A stretch of DNA of 11,383 nt, taken from CAZGYE01 sp964530165. GTDB taxonomy: Bacteria > Planctomycetota > Planctomycetia > Planctomycetales > Planctomycetaceae. The stretch is taken from contig CAZGYE010000186.1 of the NCBI GenBank assembly GCA_964530165.1, positions 1-11,383 of the forward strand, given 5' to 3'. Shown piece by piece: positions 1 to 7,208 of this stretch (within the stretch, counting starts at the first letter, position 1; every line of letters begins with the position of its first letter). The position numbers were made by a program, and so were the translations under genes. Below the pieces are notes generated by a model. That model searched no databases. It worked only from the letters and a program-made list of their open reading frames with translations, and was not told the DNA's origin.

Positions 1-15
1 CTGCCGATTGGCCGC

Positions 16-35
16 GGCAGGCTGGAAAGCCTGCC
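16..35. repeat. Short perfect palindrome, 8-bp stem with GGAA loop
   Basis: GGCAGGCT at 16-23 is the exact reverse complement of AGCCTGCC at 28-35, separated by GGAA, which is a GNRA-type tetraloop when read on the plus strand. It sits about 40 bases beyond the stop of the last gene of the minus-strand operon. Neither arm is followed by a T-run on either strand, so it is not a standard intrinsic terminator. By its style it may be one copy of a dispersed REP-like repeat. That is an inference, because only one copy is visible here. Confidence 0.55.
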
Positions 36-76
36 CCACACTCGGCTGTACACGTCATTTCAGTTTTGACAGATCA

Positions 77-550
77 CTAGTGAGGAGCGTCCCGAGCGGG
101 TTCGTCAAAAGTGATCGTCAATTGCGGACGGATCTTCTCCAGCGTCTTCGGGCCGATCCCTTTCACACGCCGCAGATCGTCGATGCTTGGGAACGGTCCG
201 TTTCGGTCACGATCGTCGGCGATGCGGTGGGCCAACGTTTCGCCGATGCCTTCCAACAAGGTCCACTCGATCCACGGGGCTTGGTTGACGTCGATTTTGT
301 ACTCGAACGGCTGCGGGTCGAGCCGATCGATTTCTACGGGCTGCATTCCCCAGCCGCTGAGCCGAATCCAATGGCAAACCATCAGCAACAGCGCGACCAG
401 CACCAGCACGCCGATGAAGAGTTGATCGCGGCGGCGAAGCCCGAAGGATGCCGATTCCTGCAGATCATCATCCGCTGGAATCGGGGGCAGGTCAGAGAGC
501 ACCTCAGAGAGCGGCGTCTCTTCCGGCGGTGCTGCATCCGGTCCGGTCAC
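77..550 (-). CDS. Membrane-anchored helix-hairpin-helix (ComEA-like) protein
   Basis: Predicted 157-residue protein and last gene of the polysaccharide operon. An acidic, proline-rich N-terminus (residues 1-35) leads to a basic RRR stretch and a single membrane segment (about 43-62). A C-terminal tandem helix-hairpin-helix domain of the ComEA/DUF655 type follows (about 86-146): IDVNQAP, then LLEGIGETLAHRI, then GPFPSIDDLRRVKGIGPKT. The two G-I-G turns are the typical DNA-backbone or protein contact hairpins. The GTG start at 550 is chosen because AAGGGGGG lies 5 bases before it. An ATG at 724 would add 58 residues without domain character and would overlap the upstream gene by 65 bp. ComEA proteins bind DNA during uptake, but similar single-pass HHH proteins also occur without competence genes. 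The role here is unknown; the domain call is firm. Confidence 0.85.
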   Translation of the reverse strand: MTGPDAAPPEETPLSEVLSDLPPIPADDDLQESASFGLRRRDQLFIGVLVLVALLLMVCHWIRLSGWGMQPVEIDRLDPQPFEYKIDVNQAPWIEWTLLEGIGETLAHRIADDRDRNGPFPSIDDLRRVKGIGPKTLEKIRPQLTITFDEPARDAPH

Positions 551-555
551 TGTTG

Positions 556-563
556 CCCCCCTT
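556..563 (-). promoter_or_regulatory. Ribosome binding site that fixes the HHH gene start
   Basis: On the minus strand AAGGGGGG ends 5 bases before the GTG at 550-548. It is a better Shine-Dalgarno match than anything near the alternative ATG at 724. It therefore supports a 109-bp gap after the ligase stop (660) rather than overlapping genes. That gap also holds a small inverted repeat (CCAGC at 603-607, GCTGG at 612-616). Confidence 0.6.
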
Positions 564-659
564 CTGTGCTGCAAAATCAGGACAACTGGGCTGTATCTGG
601 CACCAGCGTTCGCTGGGTGAATGCTCTGACGACGAGCGTAACCGAGGCGGGGCGTGCCA

Positions 660-3350
660 TCAAGTTCGAGGCGTTGTGGACACGTTGCCCACTCGCAAGG
701 ATTGCTCGACAGCTTTTTTGGCAAGCTTGCGCAGTCCTCGATCTCCCGGCCGTTGCTTGGAACACCAGGTCAGGTGTTCCGCAGCTTCGGCGAAACGCTG
801 TTGTCTGTAGAGCCACATGCCGAGGACGGAATGCACGTTGAAGGAATTCGGATCGACGTCGAGCGCGGCCTGGAGACACCGCAATGCACGGTCCGGGTCG
901 CCCAGCTCATCGAAGGCTTGTTGAGCATCCAGCCAGCTCCTGACGGCTTCTCTGTTCTTGAGTGTTTGGGCGCGGGCGGTCAATTTCTCGGCGTGAGCTG
1001 AGAGAGCGAATTTGTAATCGTCGTCTCGGTTCATCAGGGCCTTGTATCGGAGCGCCAGCAGACGCAATGCTGTCGGATCGGGTTCAAACGTCTTGATGAA
1101 AGCTGGGGCGCTCACGTGCGGAGCGAGTAGATCGATGATTCGCCGCTGATAAGTCCCATCGCGATGGAACGCAGCATTCCAGTTCGCAACGGCCAGCTCG
1201 AACTTGCCTGTCAACCAGGCTTCGCGGCCGGCGGCAAAGAGCACTTGGGGACTGTAAGGACGAACGATCTGTGCCTGTCTGACGTACTCCTGCGGCGTAT
1301 CCGGTCCGGCTCCGTCGAGAAAATCGAGTTCGGCCAGGTAGAGGTATCCGCGTCCCTGCAGCGGGCAGAGCCGTAGCGCCCGCCGAGTATGCTTGAACGC
1401 CGCATCGAGATACTTGCGATTCTCGCCAATGGCACGGTCCAGCCATTTCTGCAAGGCTTCGGTCGATTCGAACTTCGACGCCCATGCCGCATCGCGAATT
1501 TGCATCAGAGGCATGTGGTTTTTGCTTTCCTGCTGCCGCATCTTGAAGAACGTCAGGTATCCCTTGGCTGTGCGGAGCTGGATGCGGGCGTTCTTGGGAT
1601 TCGCCTTGGCAGCGGCGGTCAGAGCCGACATCTTGCGGCGGAGCAGTTCGTGATTGAAATCTTCTTCCGCCTCCGGGCCGGATTCCTCTTCGGCAAAAGC
1701 CAGATTCAGGTATTGCTCCCAATGCGGCTCAGCCATCACCGCCGGCAATTGTGTCTGGATCATCCAGACTGCCAAGCAGGTCAGTCCGCTTGGAACGGTC
1801 CAACCGCCCAGCAAGGCAAATCGCACCAAACGCGGAGTCGTGGGCCGTGACGCCGGCATCGCCGGAATGGTCCCGGAGCCGCGAACGATCTGGAACAGCC
1901 GGCATGCACTCGCTGCCAACATGGTCACGACGACCATACACCCGGGAACATACCATAGAAAATCGCCCATCGCGTGCACGACGTTCGCCGCCAGCCCGGC
2001 CATGACGGCGGCAAAGGCCGCGGTCACGCCCTTGTCGGAAGTGAGTCGAACACCCCGAATACACCAGAAAAAGCACATTCCAATGCCAATCGCCGTCAGC
2101 GTCAGTCCCGCCAGTCCGGTTTCCGAGGCAACCTGCAGGTAGCAGTTTTCGGCATGAGTGAATTCCTTGTCGTCCGAGGGCATGTCGAGATACGACTGAT
2201 ACGCCTCGACGTGACTTCCAACCCCTGTGCCGAACAAGGGAAAGTCGGAAACCACGCGGAGATTCGCTTCCCAAATCGACCACCGTTCGGACAAGTCCCA
2301 CTGCTCGAGACGTTCCGAGACGCTCTCGTAGCCGTAGATGAACAGAAACGCGCACGCGAGCAGTCCCGTTCCGGTCAGGCCGGCCAGCAATCTGCCGGAG
2401 ACCAGTCGCTTACAGTACAGAACGCCGATGCAGAGGAACGCCGCGACGAACATCGCGACGGCGCCGCCCCGCGACAACGAAAGCAGCCCGACAAAGACAA
2501 CGAGTCCCAAAGCGGCGCTGATCAAGCCGATGGCAAGCTCGTGGCGGCCGGAACCGGGACCCATCGCTCCAAATCTCCTCTGGCCTTCGCGACGTCTTCC
2601 GTCGACGATCCGCAGGGTCCACCAAATCAGCGGGCCGATTCCCAGCGCCAGGAAGTGTGCGAAATGGTTCCGGTTGGTGAAGCTGCCTTTCGGATCCTGA
2701 CTGGTCGTCGTGAACGGATCCGCATAAATCCAGAAAAACTTTCCGTTGCTGGTCACGTACTGCACCAGTCCGAAGACGGCCATCGATGCGACAGCCAAAC
2801 AAATCCACCGCAGCAGCCGCTCGACGTCTTCCACCCGGCGGAGACGCTGTGCCGTCACGACGAAGATCAACGCATACGCCACAAATGTGACCAACCCCAA
2901 CCGCGACGCCGCCGGCGTGAGCGACAACTGCGTCCAAGGGCCGAGCGAGACGCCGCTCTCCGAACCGGAGTTCCACAGCGGCAGAAGCTCGGCGATGCGC
3001 GGCGAAAGCAGGTTGACCATTTCAACCGGCAGACGAACGGTCTCGAGCAAGACCAGTCCGATAGCGGCCAACAACAACGGTTCGGCCCGGGTCCAGATCC
3101 ACGACTTCTGCGGGCTGAGACTCAAGTGAATGCTCCACGCAAACGCGGCCCAGCAAGCCGAAACGCTCAGCACAAGCTGGCCGAGCGGCTGTCGTCCTCC
3201 CATACAAAACGGCACGGCAAACAAGGCGCAGATCAAACCAAAATCGGTCGCCTGAACGAAAACCGCCGCCGGGCCGCCGGGAGCGCGCTGCCACGCCGCA
3301 CTGCGGCTGCGGCTGCGGTGTGCGAAGTGTGTGCCGGGGACTTTCGACAT
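660..3350 (-). CDS. O-antigen polymerase/ligase family membrane protein (Wzy_C) with TPR C-terminus
   Basis: Predicted 896-residue inner-membrane protein. Residues about 36-530 contain roughly 12-13 hydrophobic segments and the hallmarks of the Wzy/WaaL family: GSFTNRNHFAHFLA (222-235), LSLSRGGAV (290-298), PLFGTGVGSH (371-380) and HAENCYLQVASETGLAGL (399-416). These proteins polymerise lipid-linked repeat units or transfer glycans to an acceptor on the outer face of the inner membrane. Residues about 565-890 are soluble and helical with TPR-like units; the clearest are at 644-690 and 800-880 (for example ALRCLQAALDVDPNS). The TPR half probably faces the periplasm and binds partner proteins. 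The ATG at 3350 is kept because the next Met (50) lies inside the first membrane segment. The gene begins 68 bp after the kinase stop, so the two are probably co-transcribed. Polymerase and ligase activity cannot be told apart from sequence. Confidence 0.92.
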   Translation of the reverse strand: MSKVPGTHFAHRSRSRSAAWQRAPGGPAAVFVQATDFGLICALFAVPFCMGGRQPLGQLVLSVSACWAAFAWSIHLSLSPQKSWIWTRAEPLLLAAIGLVLLETVRLPVEMVNLLSPRIAELLPLWNSGSESGVSLGPWTQLSLTPAASRLGLVTFVAYALIFVVTAQRLRRVEDVERLLRWICLAVASMAVFGLVQYVTSNGKFFWIYADPFTTTSQDPKGSFTNRNHFAHFLALGIGPLIWWTLRIVDGRRREGQRRFGAMGPGSGRHELAIGLISAALGLVVFVGLLSLSRGGAVAMFVAAFLCIGVLYCKRLVSGRLLAGLTGTGLLACAFLFIYGYESVSERLEQWDLSERWSIWEANLRVVSDFPLFGTGVGSHVEAYQSYLDMPSDDKEFTHAENCYLQVASETGLAGLTLTAIGIGMCFFWCIRGVRLTSDKGVTAAFAAVMAGLAANVVHAMGDFLWYVPGCMVVVTMLAASACRLFQIVRGSGTIPAMPASRPTTPRLVRFALLGGWTVPSGLTCLAVWMIQTQLPAVMAEPHWEQYLNLAFAEEESGPEAEEDFNHELLRRKMSALTAAAKANPKNARIQLRTAKGYLTFFKMRQQESKNHMPLMQIRDAAWASKFESTEALQKWLDRAIGENRKYLDAAFKHTRRALRLCPLQGRGYLYLAELDFLDGAGPDTPQEYVRQAQIVRPYSPQVLFAAGREAWLTGKFELAVANWNAAFHRDGTYQRRIIDLLAPHVSAPAFIKTFEPDPTALRLLALRYKALMNRDDDYKFALSAHAEKLTARAQTLKNREAVRSWLDAQQAFDELGDPDRALRCLQAALDVDPNSFNVHSVLGMWLYRQQRFAEAAEHLTWCSKQRPGDRGLRKLAKKAVEQSLRVGNVSTTPRT

Positions 3351-3418
3351 CCTTGAACCTTTCGAATGGCGCGGCGGGGGAATCTGATCGATGTCCCTTC
3401 GAAGCGAAGCGCGAACCC

Positions 3419-5752
3419 TCAGGCAGACCGGCGCAAGTTCGGCGGCGAAAGGACGTCGGGAGTCTGATGGTCTGAGCCTCCGTCACCTTCGATGCCGCCG
3501 TCGCTTGGCTCGCGGCCTTCCTCGAGATCGTGCGCTGCATCGCCTTGTCCGTCGTGTCCGTATCCGTAACCGTATCCGTAACCGTATCCGTAACCGTATC
3601 CGTAATATCCTCCGCCGCTTCCGGCGGTCAGGTGATTCAGCACGACGCCGAGCACATTGATGTCGGCCGCCGTGAACAATTCAGAGGTGCGAATGACCAT
3701 TTTGCGGCGGTTCTTGTCGGGGTGGACGACAAGCAGCAACCCGTCGACCAGACGGCCGATGATCGTCGGGTCGCTCACCGCCAGGGCCGGCGGCGCGTCG
3801 ACGAGAATCTGGTCGTAGACGGTTTCCGCCCAGGCCAATAGTTCCGAGAACCTGTCGCCCGAGAGGAGTTCCGCAGGGTTGATTGGACGCGAACCGGACG
3901 GAATCACGTCCATTCCCTCCAGCCCTGAGGAATAGACATTGTCGAGGATGCTTTCGGGGATCGGCCGGTCTTCGCGCAGGATCTGCGACAGCCCGGCGGC
4001 GCCCCGCACATCGAGCATTGTGGACAATCCCGGCCGGCGCATGTCGGCGTCGATCAACAGCGTCCGTTTGCCCGATTGCGTATAGGCGACCGCAAGGTTA
4101 ATGAGGATCGTTGTCTTGCCGTCGCCTGGCTCGGTGCTCGTCACCACAAGCCGTTGTGTGCTTTGCTTGGCGAAGCTGATCGACGTGCGCAGTGTGCGGA
4201 ACGACTCGCTTTCCACGCCGTTGGGCCGGGCAAAAGTATGAATGCCGTCGATACCGCTCCCCTGCAGCTCCGGCATCTTCCGGACCATCGACAACACCGG
4301 TACGCCGAGCTGAATCCGCACTTCTTCCGGCGATCGGAAGCGGTCGTCGAAGGTGTCGACCACATAGATGATCCCCAACCCACTGCCGATCCCCAACACC
4401 AGACACAGCAGCACCAGCACCCGCAATTGCGGCCAGGAGTGAGTCGTCGCGACAGTCGGCGTCTTGACGATCTTCGCGCTGACGCCGCCTGGTTGATCCA
4501 GGTCGATTTTGCTGATCTGCTCGATCAGAGACACGACCTCTGCATTCAGACTCTCCCGGTGGCGGCGCAGGTTTTCAATCTTTGTCATCAGCATATTCGA
4601 ACCAAGTGCGACACCCTTCGCCTTCTCGTATTCCGCGCGAATCTCGCGAGCTTGCTCATCGGCGTACTGCCATTTCTGTCTCGCCATTTGAAGCAATTGT
4701 CGTCCCAGCTCACCTTGGTCCACTTGCCTGAGACTGGCACTGACAATCTGCTGGAGATAGTGCCGCGAGACTTGAATCCTCTGTTGCAGTTGCCGGACCT
4801 CCGGGTGTGCCTCTCCGTAAACCGTGAGGCGATTGCTCAACGCAGCCTCGTCTGCGATCAACTGCCGCTGCGTTTGGACCAAGAGCAGGTTGTTCTCGTT
4901 TTCAAGCCCCAGACGCTTCTTCAGTGCGACAATCCCCAGAGATTCGTTTGCGATCAGAAGCAGCGACTGAATGTCTTCGCCGTTACGGATCGCCTGTTCA
5001 ACGGATATCAGGAACGCCCGAGCGTCTCTGGTTTTCTGTTCTGCCTCCGAGAGCATCTCTTCCAGACCAAAGACCCGCTCGGCAATGGGATTCCGGCTTT
5101 TGCCGTCGTAGTCGATGTACTGTCCTTCCTCTTTCAGCGCCGCGAGCTCGTCTTCGCCGTCCTTCAGCTTTTGTTTCAGGTCGACTTTCTGCTTCATGAG
5201 CCGATCGTAAAGTTTGGTCGCGTTGGTCTTGTGCAAGTCATTCAGAAGGTCCAGATACGACTCGAGCACCTTTGTGACCACCACGCAGGCCGTTTGGGGA
5301 TCTTGGGAACGATAGCGGACGCTGATCATATTCGTCCGGCGGACCGTCTTGACCGAGAGATTTTCGCTCAGCGCCTCAACCAATTTCGCCTGGGGAATCT
5401 TGCGAAAGTCGATCTGATGTTCTTTCGGCAGTGTCTTCAGCGCTTTGTTCAGCACGACGTCGCTCAGGAACAAGTTGCGATAAGTGGGCATCACATCGAT
5501 GAAGCCGATCGGATCGAGCTGTGAGTTCTCGAGAACACCGCTTTGCTGAATCATCACCTCGGCCACGGAGTCAAATTTGCGGGTCGCCGTGGCGTAATAC
5601 AGCCCCCCCAGCAACCCGCTGACGAGCAGGCAGCTGATCAGAATCCCTTTGCGCAACCGCACGACCTGCAGAAAGCGAACGATCCCGGCGAAAGGATTCG
5701 CGTTCGCCGAAAGCTCAGGCTGCAGCGACAACGGGCTGCCCTCTTGAGTCAT
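3419..5752 (-). CDS. Wzc-like polysaccharide co-polymerase and tyrosine autokinase (BY-kinase)
   Basis: Predicted 777-residue inner-membrane protein that sets polysaccharide chain length and couples synthesis to export through cycles of tyrosine autophosphorylation. A Wzz-type N-terminal domain has membrane segments at about 35-54 and 443-465, with a long coiled-coil-rich periplasmic stretch (about 174-416) between them. The cytoplasmic kinase follows, with the BY-kinase EX2RX2R oligomerisation motif (E516, R519, R522), Walker A EPGDGKTT (541-548, K546), Walker A' LLIDADMRRP (565-574) and Walker B ILVDAPP (649-655). The tyrosine cluster is unusual: Tyr716 plus eight exact Tyr-Gly pairs (717-732). 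It is followed by an acidic, glycine-rich tail of about 45 residues rather than ending the protein. The ATG at 5752 has AGGAG 3 bases upstream and lies 24 bp after the export lipoprotein gene. All catalytic motifs are intact. Confidence 0.97.
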   Translation of the reverse strand: MTQEGSPLSLQPELSANANPFAGIVRFLQVVRLRKGILISCLLVSGLLGGLYYATATRKFDSVAEVMIQQSGVLENSQLDPIGFIDVMPTYRNLFLSDVVLNKALKTLPKEHQIDFRKIPQAKLVEALSENLSVKTVRRTNMISVRYRSQDPQTACVVVTKVLESYLDLLNDLHKTNATKLYDRLMKQKVDLKQKLKDGEDELAALKEEGQYIDYDGKSRNPIAERVFGLEEMLSEAEQKTRDARAFLISVEQAIRNGEDIQSLLLIANESLGIVALKKRLGLENENNLLLVQTQRQLIADEAALSNRLTVYGEAHPEVRQLQQRIQVSRHYLQQIVSASLRQVDQGELGRQLLQMARQKWQYADEQAREIRAEYEKAKGVALGSNMLMTKIENLRRHRESLNAEVVSLIEQISKIDLDQPGGVSAKIVKTPTVATTHSWPQLRVLVLLCLVLGIGSGLGIIYVVDTFDDRFRSPEEVRIQLGVPVLSMVRKMPELQGSGIDGIHTFARPNGVESESFRTLRTSISFAKQSTQRLVVTSTEPGDGKTTILINLAVAYTQSGKRTLLIDADMRRPGLSTMLDVRGAAGLSQILREDRPIPESILDNVYSSGLEGMDVIPSGSRPINPAELLSGDRFSELLAWAETVYDQILVDAPPALAVSDPTIIGRLVDGLLLVVHPDKNRRKMVIRTSELFTAADINVLGVVLNHLTAGSGGGYYGYGYGYGYGYGYGYGHDGQGDAAHDLEEGREPSDGGIEGDGGSDHQTPDVLSPPNLRRSA
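3557..3604 (-). repeat. In-frame tandem repeat encoding eight Tyr-Gly pairs
   Basis: Read on the minus strand, the unit TACGGATACGGT (12 bp) runs three times in a row, followed by TACGGA and TACGGA. This gives 48 bp of alternating Tyr and Gly codons in the kinase C-terminal tail. The GGA/GGT alternation gives the DNA a true 12-bp period, not only a 6-bp one. Gain or loss of a unit would keep the reading frame and change the number of candidate phosphotyrosines by two. Confidence 0.95.
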
Positions 5753-5776
5753 GCGCTCCTGTTCCCTTGCTGAATC

Positions 5777-6883
5777 CTAAAAGAGCGCCCCCAGCGATGC
5801 GCCAATCCCGAAACGAATGATCTTCAGCGTGTCCAGAACCACGGTGGCGAACGTCTGCTCGACGGTAACCACGTCGCCGGGAGCCAGACGCAGGTTGCTG
5901 CGGCCGTCCGTCTTCGCCGCCGCGAGACTCACTTGGATTACCTTCGGCCCGTCGAACTGCGGCAGCCGGCGAATGACGTAGATTTTATCGGCCAGGTTCG
6001 TGCTCACCCCCTTCGCCATCGAAATCGCATCGAGAACTCGAATTTCCTTCGTGACGGGAAAGTCATAGATGCCCGGTTGCTTCACCAGCCCCATGACTTT
6101 CACCGGCATCGGATCGCGTTTCTCCACCACGACGATGCCGCCGTCGTCGATGTAGTAACCCTTTGTGCCCGACTTGGCGGCCGAGACCAGGTCCACCTGA
6201 ATCGACCGAGGACGCGCGCTCGAATCCGGCTGGAGCGAGTGTCCCGTCATCGAGAGGCCGCCGGGGCTTCCGCCGGCAACAGGAGCAGACTGCCGGGGGT
6301 CATTGTCGAGGCCCCCGGGGTATCGAATCTCAACCTCGGGCCCCGCATCTTCCGCCAGGCCGCCTGCTGCATAGATGGCCGACAACAAATCGCTGCTTCG
6401 ACGCGGAAGCTCATATTTGCCGGGTTCTTTCACAGCGCCGATGACCAGCACCTGATTCTTCTGTTGTCGTCTTCGCACAACAGTCACGTGCGGGTGCGGA
6501 GGCCGGTAAATCCTTCCATTGACGTAGGCGGCTTTGATTCGGGACTCGGCTGTTTCCATGTCCGAACCGGCCAACGGGATGGTCCCGATGTACGGCAACT
6601 CGCCAAACCCGTCGTTGTCGATGCGGACCAACAACGGGTCCGGCGATTTCAGACCGTCAAAGATGTTGACCTCCAGCACGTCGCCGCGAGCGATCAAATC
6701 ATCGCTGGTGGTGGCCATCGCGAGGTTTGATAGGTCAACCGTCTGCGGATTCTCCACCAGCGGGGCCTGAAGCTCGACCGGCAGATTCGCGGCGTCGTAC
6801 CGGCTGGTCGCGCAGCCAATCGAGCAGACCGCAAACAACGCGCACGCTGATCGCAATAAGATCACTGTCGCTCTTCGAATCAT
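5777..6883 (-). CDS. Wza-like polysaccharide export outer-membrane lipoprotein
   Basis: Predicted 368-residue protein, first gene of the operon and likely outer-membrane exit channel for the polymer. The N-terminus is a lipoprotein signal (basic MIRR, hydrophobic core, lipobox SIGC with Cys24). It is followed by a Poly_export domain (about 61-137; DDLIARGDVLEVNIFDG) and two SLBB domains (about 145-181, VIGAVKEPGKYELP; about 261-306, VMGLVKQPGIYDFPV). A Gly/Pro/Ser-rich loop lies between the SLBB domains. The last 21 residues form a hydrophobic or amphipathic helix ending in Phe, as expected for the Wza-type helical barrel. The ATG at 6883 is chosen because the lipoprotein signal begins there. 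A longer frame from a TTG at 6952 is less likely, since that TTG looks like the -35 box. No clear Shine-Dalgarno motif is visible. The 24-bp gap to the kinase gene supports one transcript. Confidence 0.95.
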   Translation of the reverse strand: MIRRATVILLRSACALFAVCSIGCATSRYDAANLPVELQAPLVENPQTVDLSNLAMATTSDDLIARGDVLEVNIFDGLKSPDPLLVRIDNDGFGELPYIGTIPLAGSDMETAESRIKAAYVNGRIYRPPHPHVTVVRRRQQKNQVLVIGAVKEPGKYELPRRSSDLLSAIYAAGGLAEDAGPEVEIRYPGGLDNDPRQSAPVAGGSPGGLSMTGHSLQPDSSARPRSIQVDLVSAAKSGTKGYYIDDGGIVVVEKRDPMPVKVMGLVKQPGIYDFPVTKEIRVLDAISMAKGVSTNLADKIYVIRRLPQFDGPKVIQVSLAAAKTDGRSNLRLAPGDVVTVEQTFATVVLDTLKIIRFGIGASLGALF

Positions 6884-6923
6884 CGAACGGTTTGGGAATT
6901 CGCAATAGGAGAAGTGCGGGCGG

Positions 6924-6952
6924 ACCTTAGAGAATCGCCGAATGTGCGTCAA
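6924..6952 (-). promoter_or_regulatory. Sigma70-like promoter candidate for the polysaccharide operon
   Basis: On the minus strand TTGACG (6952-6947, 5 of 6 to consensus) is followed by a 17-bp spacer and TAAGGT (6929-6924, keeping the key T, A and final T). Transcription would start near 6917, giving a leader of about 34 bases before the ATG at 6883. No other good pair is closer to the start codon. Confidence 0.45.
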
Positions 6953-7011
6953 GAGGGGATTTCAGGCGACGTTCCGACCCCAAAAAGACCGGCCATGCAG
7001 GAAAAACACAC

Positions 7012-7040
7012 TTGCCCGGATTGGCGCCGATGGCTATAAG
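7012..7040 (+). promoter_or_regulatory. Sigma70-like promoter candidate for the sulfotransferase-methyltransferase unit
   Basis: TTGCCC (7012-7017, 4 of 6) and TATAAG (7035-7040, 5 of 6) are separated by 17 bp. Transcription would start near 7047, so the leader RNA would carry the whole 7080-7139 palindromic element. It lies 60 bp from the oppositely directed promoter candidate at 6924-6952, making this a divergent promoter region. Confidence 0.45.
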
Positions 7041-7079
7041 TCGTCGCTTCTTCCAGAGCGGTTCACCGGTGGGTGTTCC

Positions 7080-7139
7080 GGCGAGCGGGGGACGTGAGTC
7101 CCCCTGTTCACAACAGCGGGCTGACGCCCACCGCTCGCC
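7080..7139. repeat. 60-bp palindromic element able to fold as a cloverleaf
   Basis: Outer arms GGCGAGCGG (7080-7088) and CCGCTCGCC (7131-7139) are exact inverted repeats. Between them lie three further hairpins: GGGGAC/GTCCCC around a GTGA loop (7088-7103), CTGTT/AACAG around CAC (7104-7116), and GGGC/GCCC around TGAC (7118-7129). The first and outer stems share base 7088. The four stems account for nearly every base, so the structure is very unlikely to be chance. The element resembles REP- or MITE-like dispersed palindromes. It has no tRNA consensus bases and no T-run. Other copies cannot be seen from this window. Confidence 0.8.
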
Positions 7140-7208
7140 ATACCGCAACATGTAATCGTGAAACGGTCTGAACGGCCTCGTTTTTCTGATCGGGAACAGG
7201 AACGCAGT

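Noticed and set aside
16..35. Intrinsic terminator of the minus-strand operon
   Set aside because: No T-run follows the hairpin on the minus strand; it is kept as a palindromic repeat instead.
551..724. N-terminal extension of the helix-hairpin-helix protein from the ATG at 724
   Set aside because: It would overlap the ligase 3' end, adds sequence without domain character, and a good binding site precedes the GTG at 550.
1974..3356. Long plus-strand open frame of 460 codons opposite the polymerase/ligase gene
   Set aside because: It mirrors the well-supported minus-strand gene, its product is rich in Arg, Gln and Asp without domains, and it arises from GC-rich codon use.
3557..3604. Possible CRISPR array or intergenic microsatellite
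   Set aside because: The repeats are contiguous with no spacers and lie in frame inside the kinase gene, encoding Tyr-Gly pairs.
4076..5524. Long plus-strand open frame of 482 codons opposite the tyrosine kinase gene
   Set aside because: The minus-strand kinase has all catalytic motifs; the antisense product shows no recognisable domain.
6884..6952. TTG start at 6952 for the export lipoprotein
   Set aside because: It would bury the lipoprotein signal inside the protein, and the TTG coincides with a consensus-like -35 box.
7080..7139. Cloverleaf as a tRNA gene
   Set aside because: Stem and loop lengths do not fit a tRNA, there is no anticodon loop of seven bases and no T-loop consensus.
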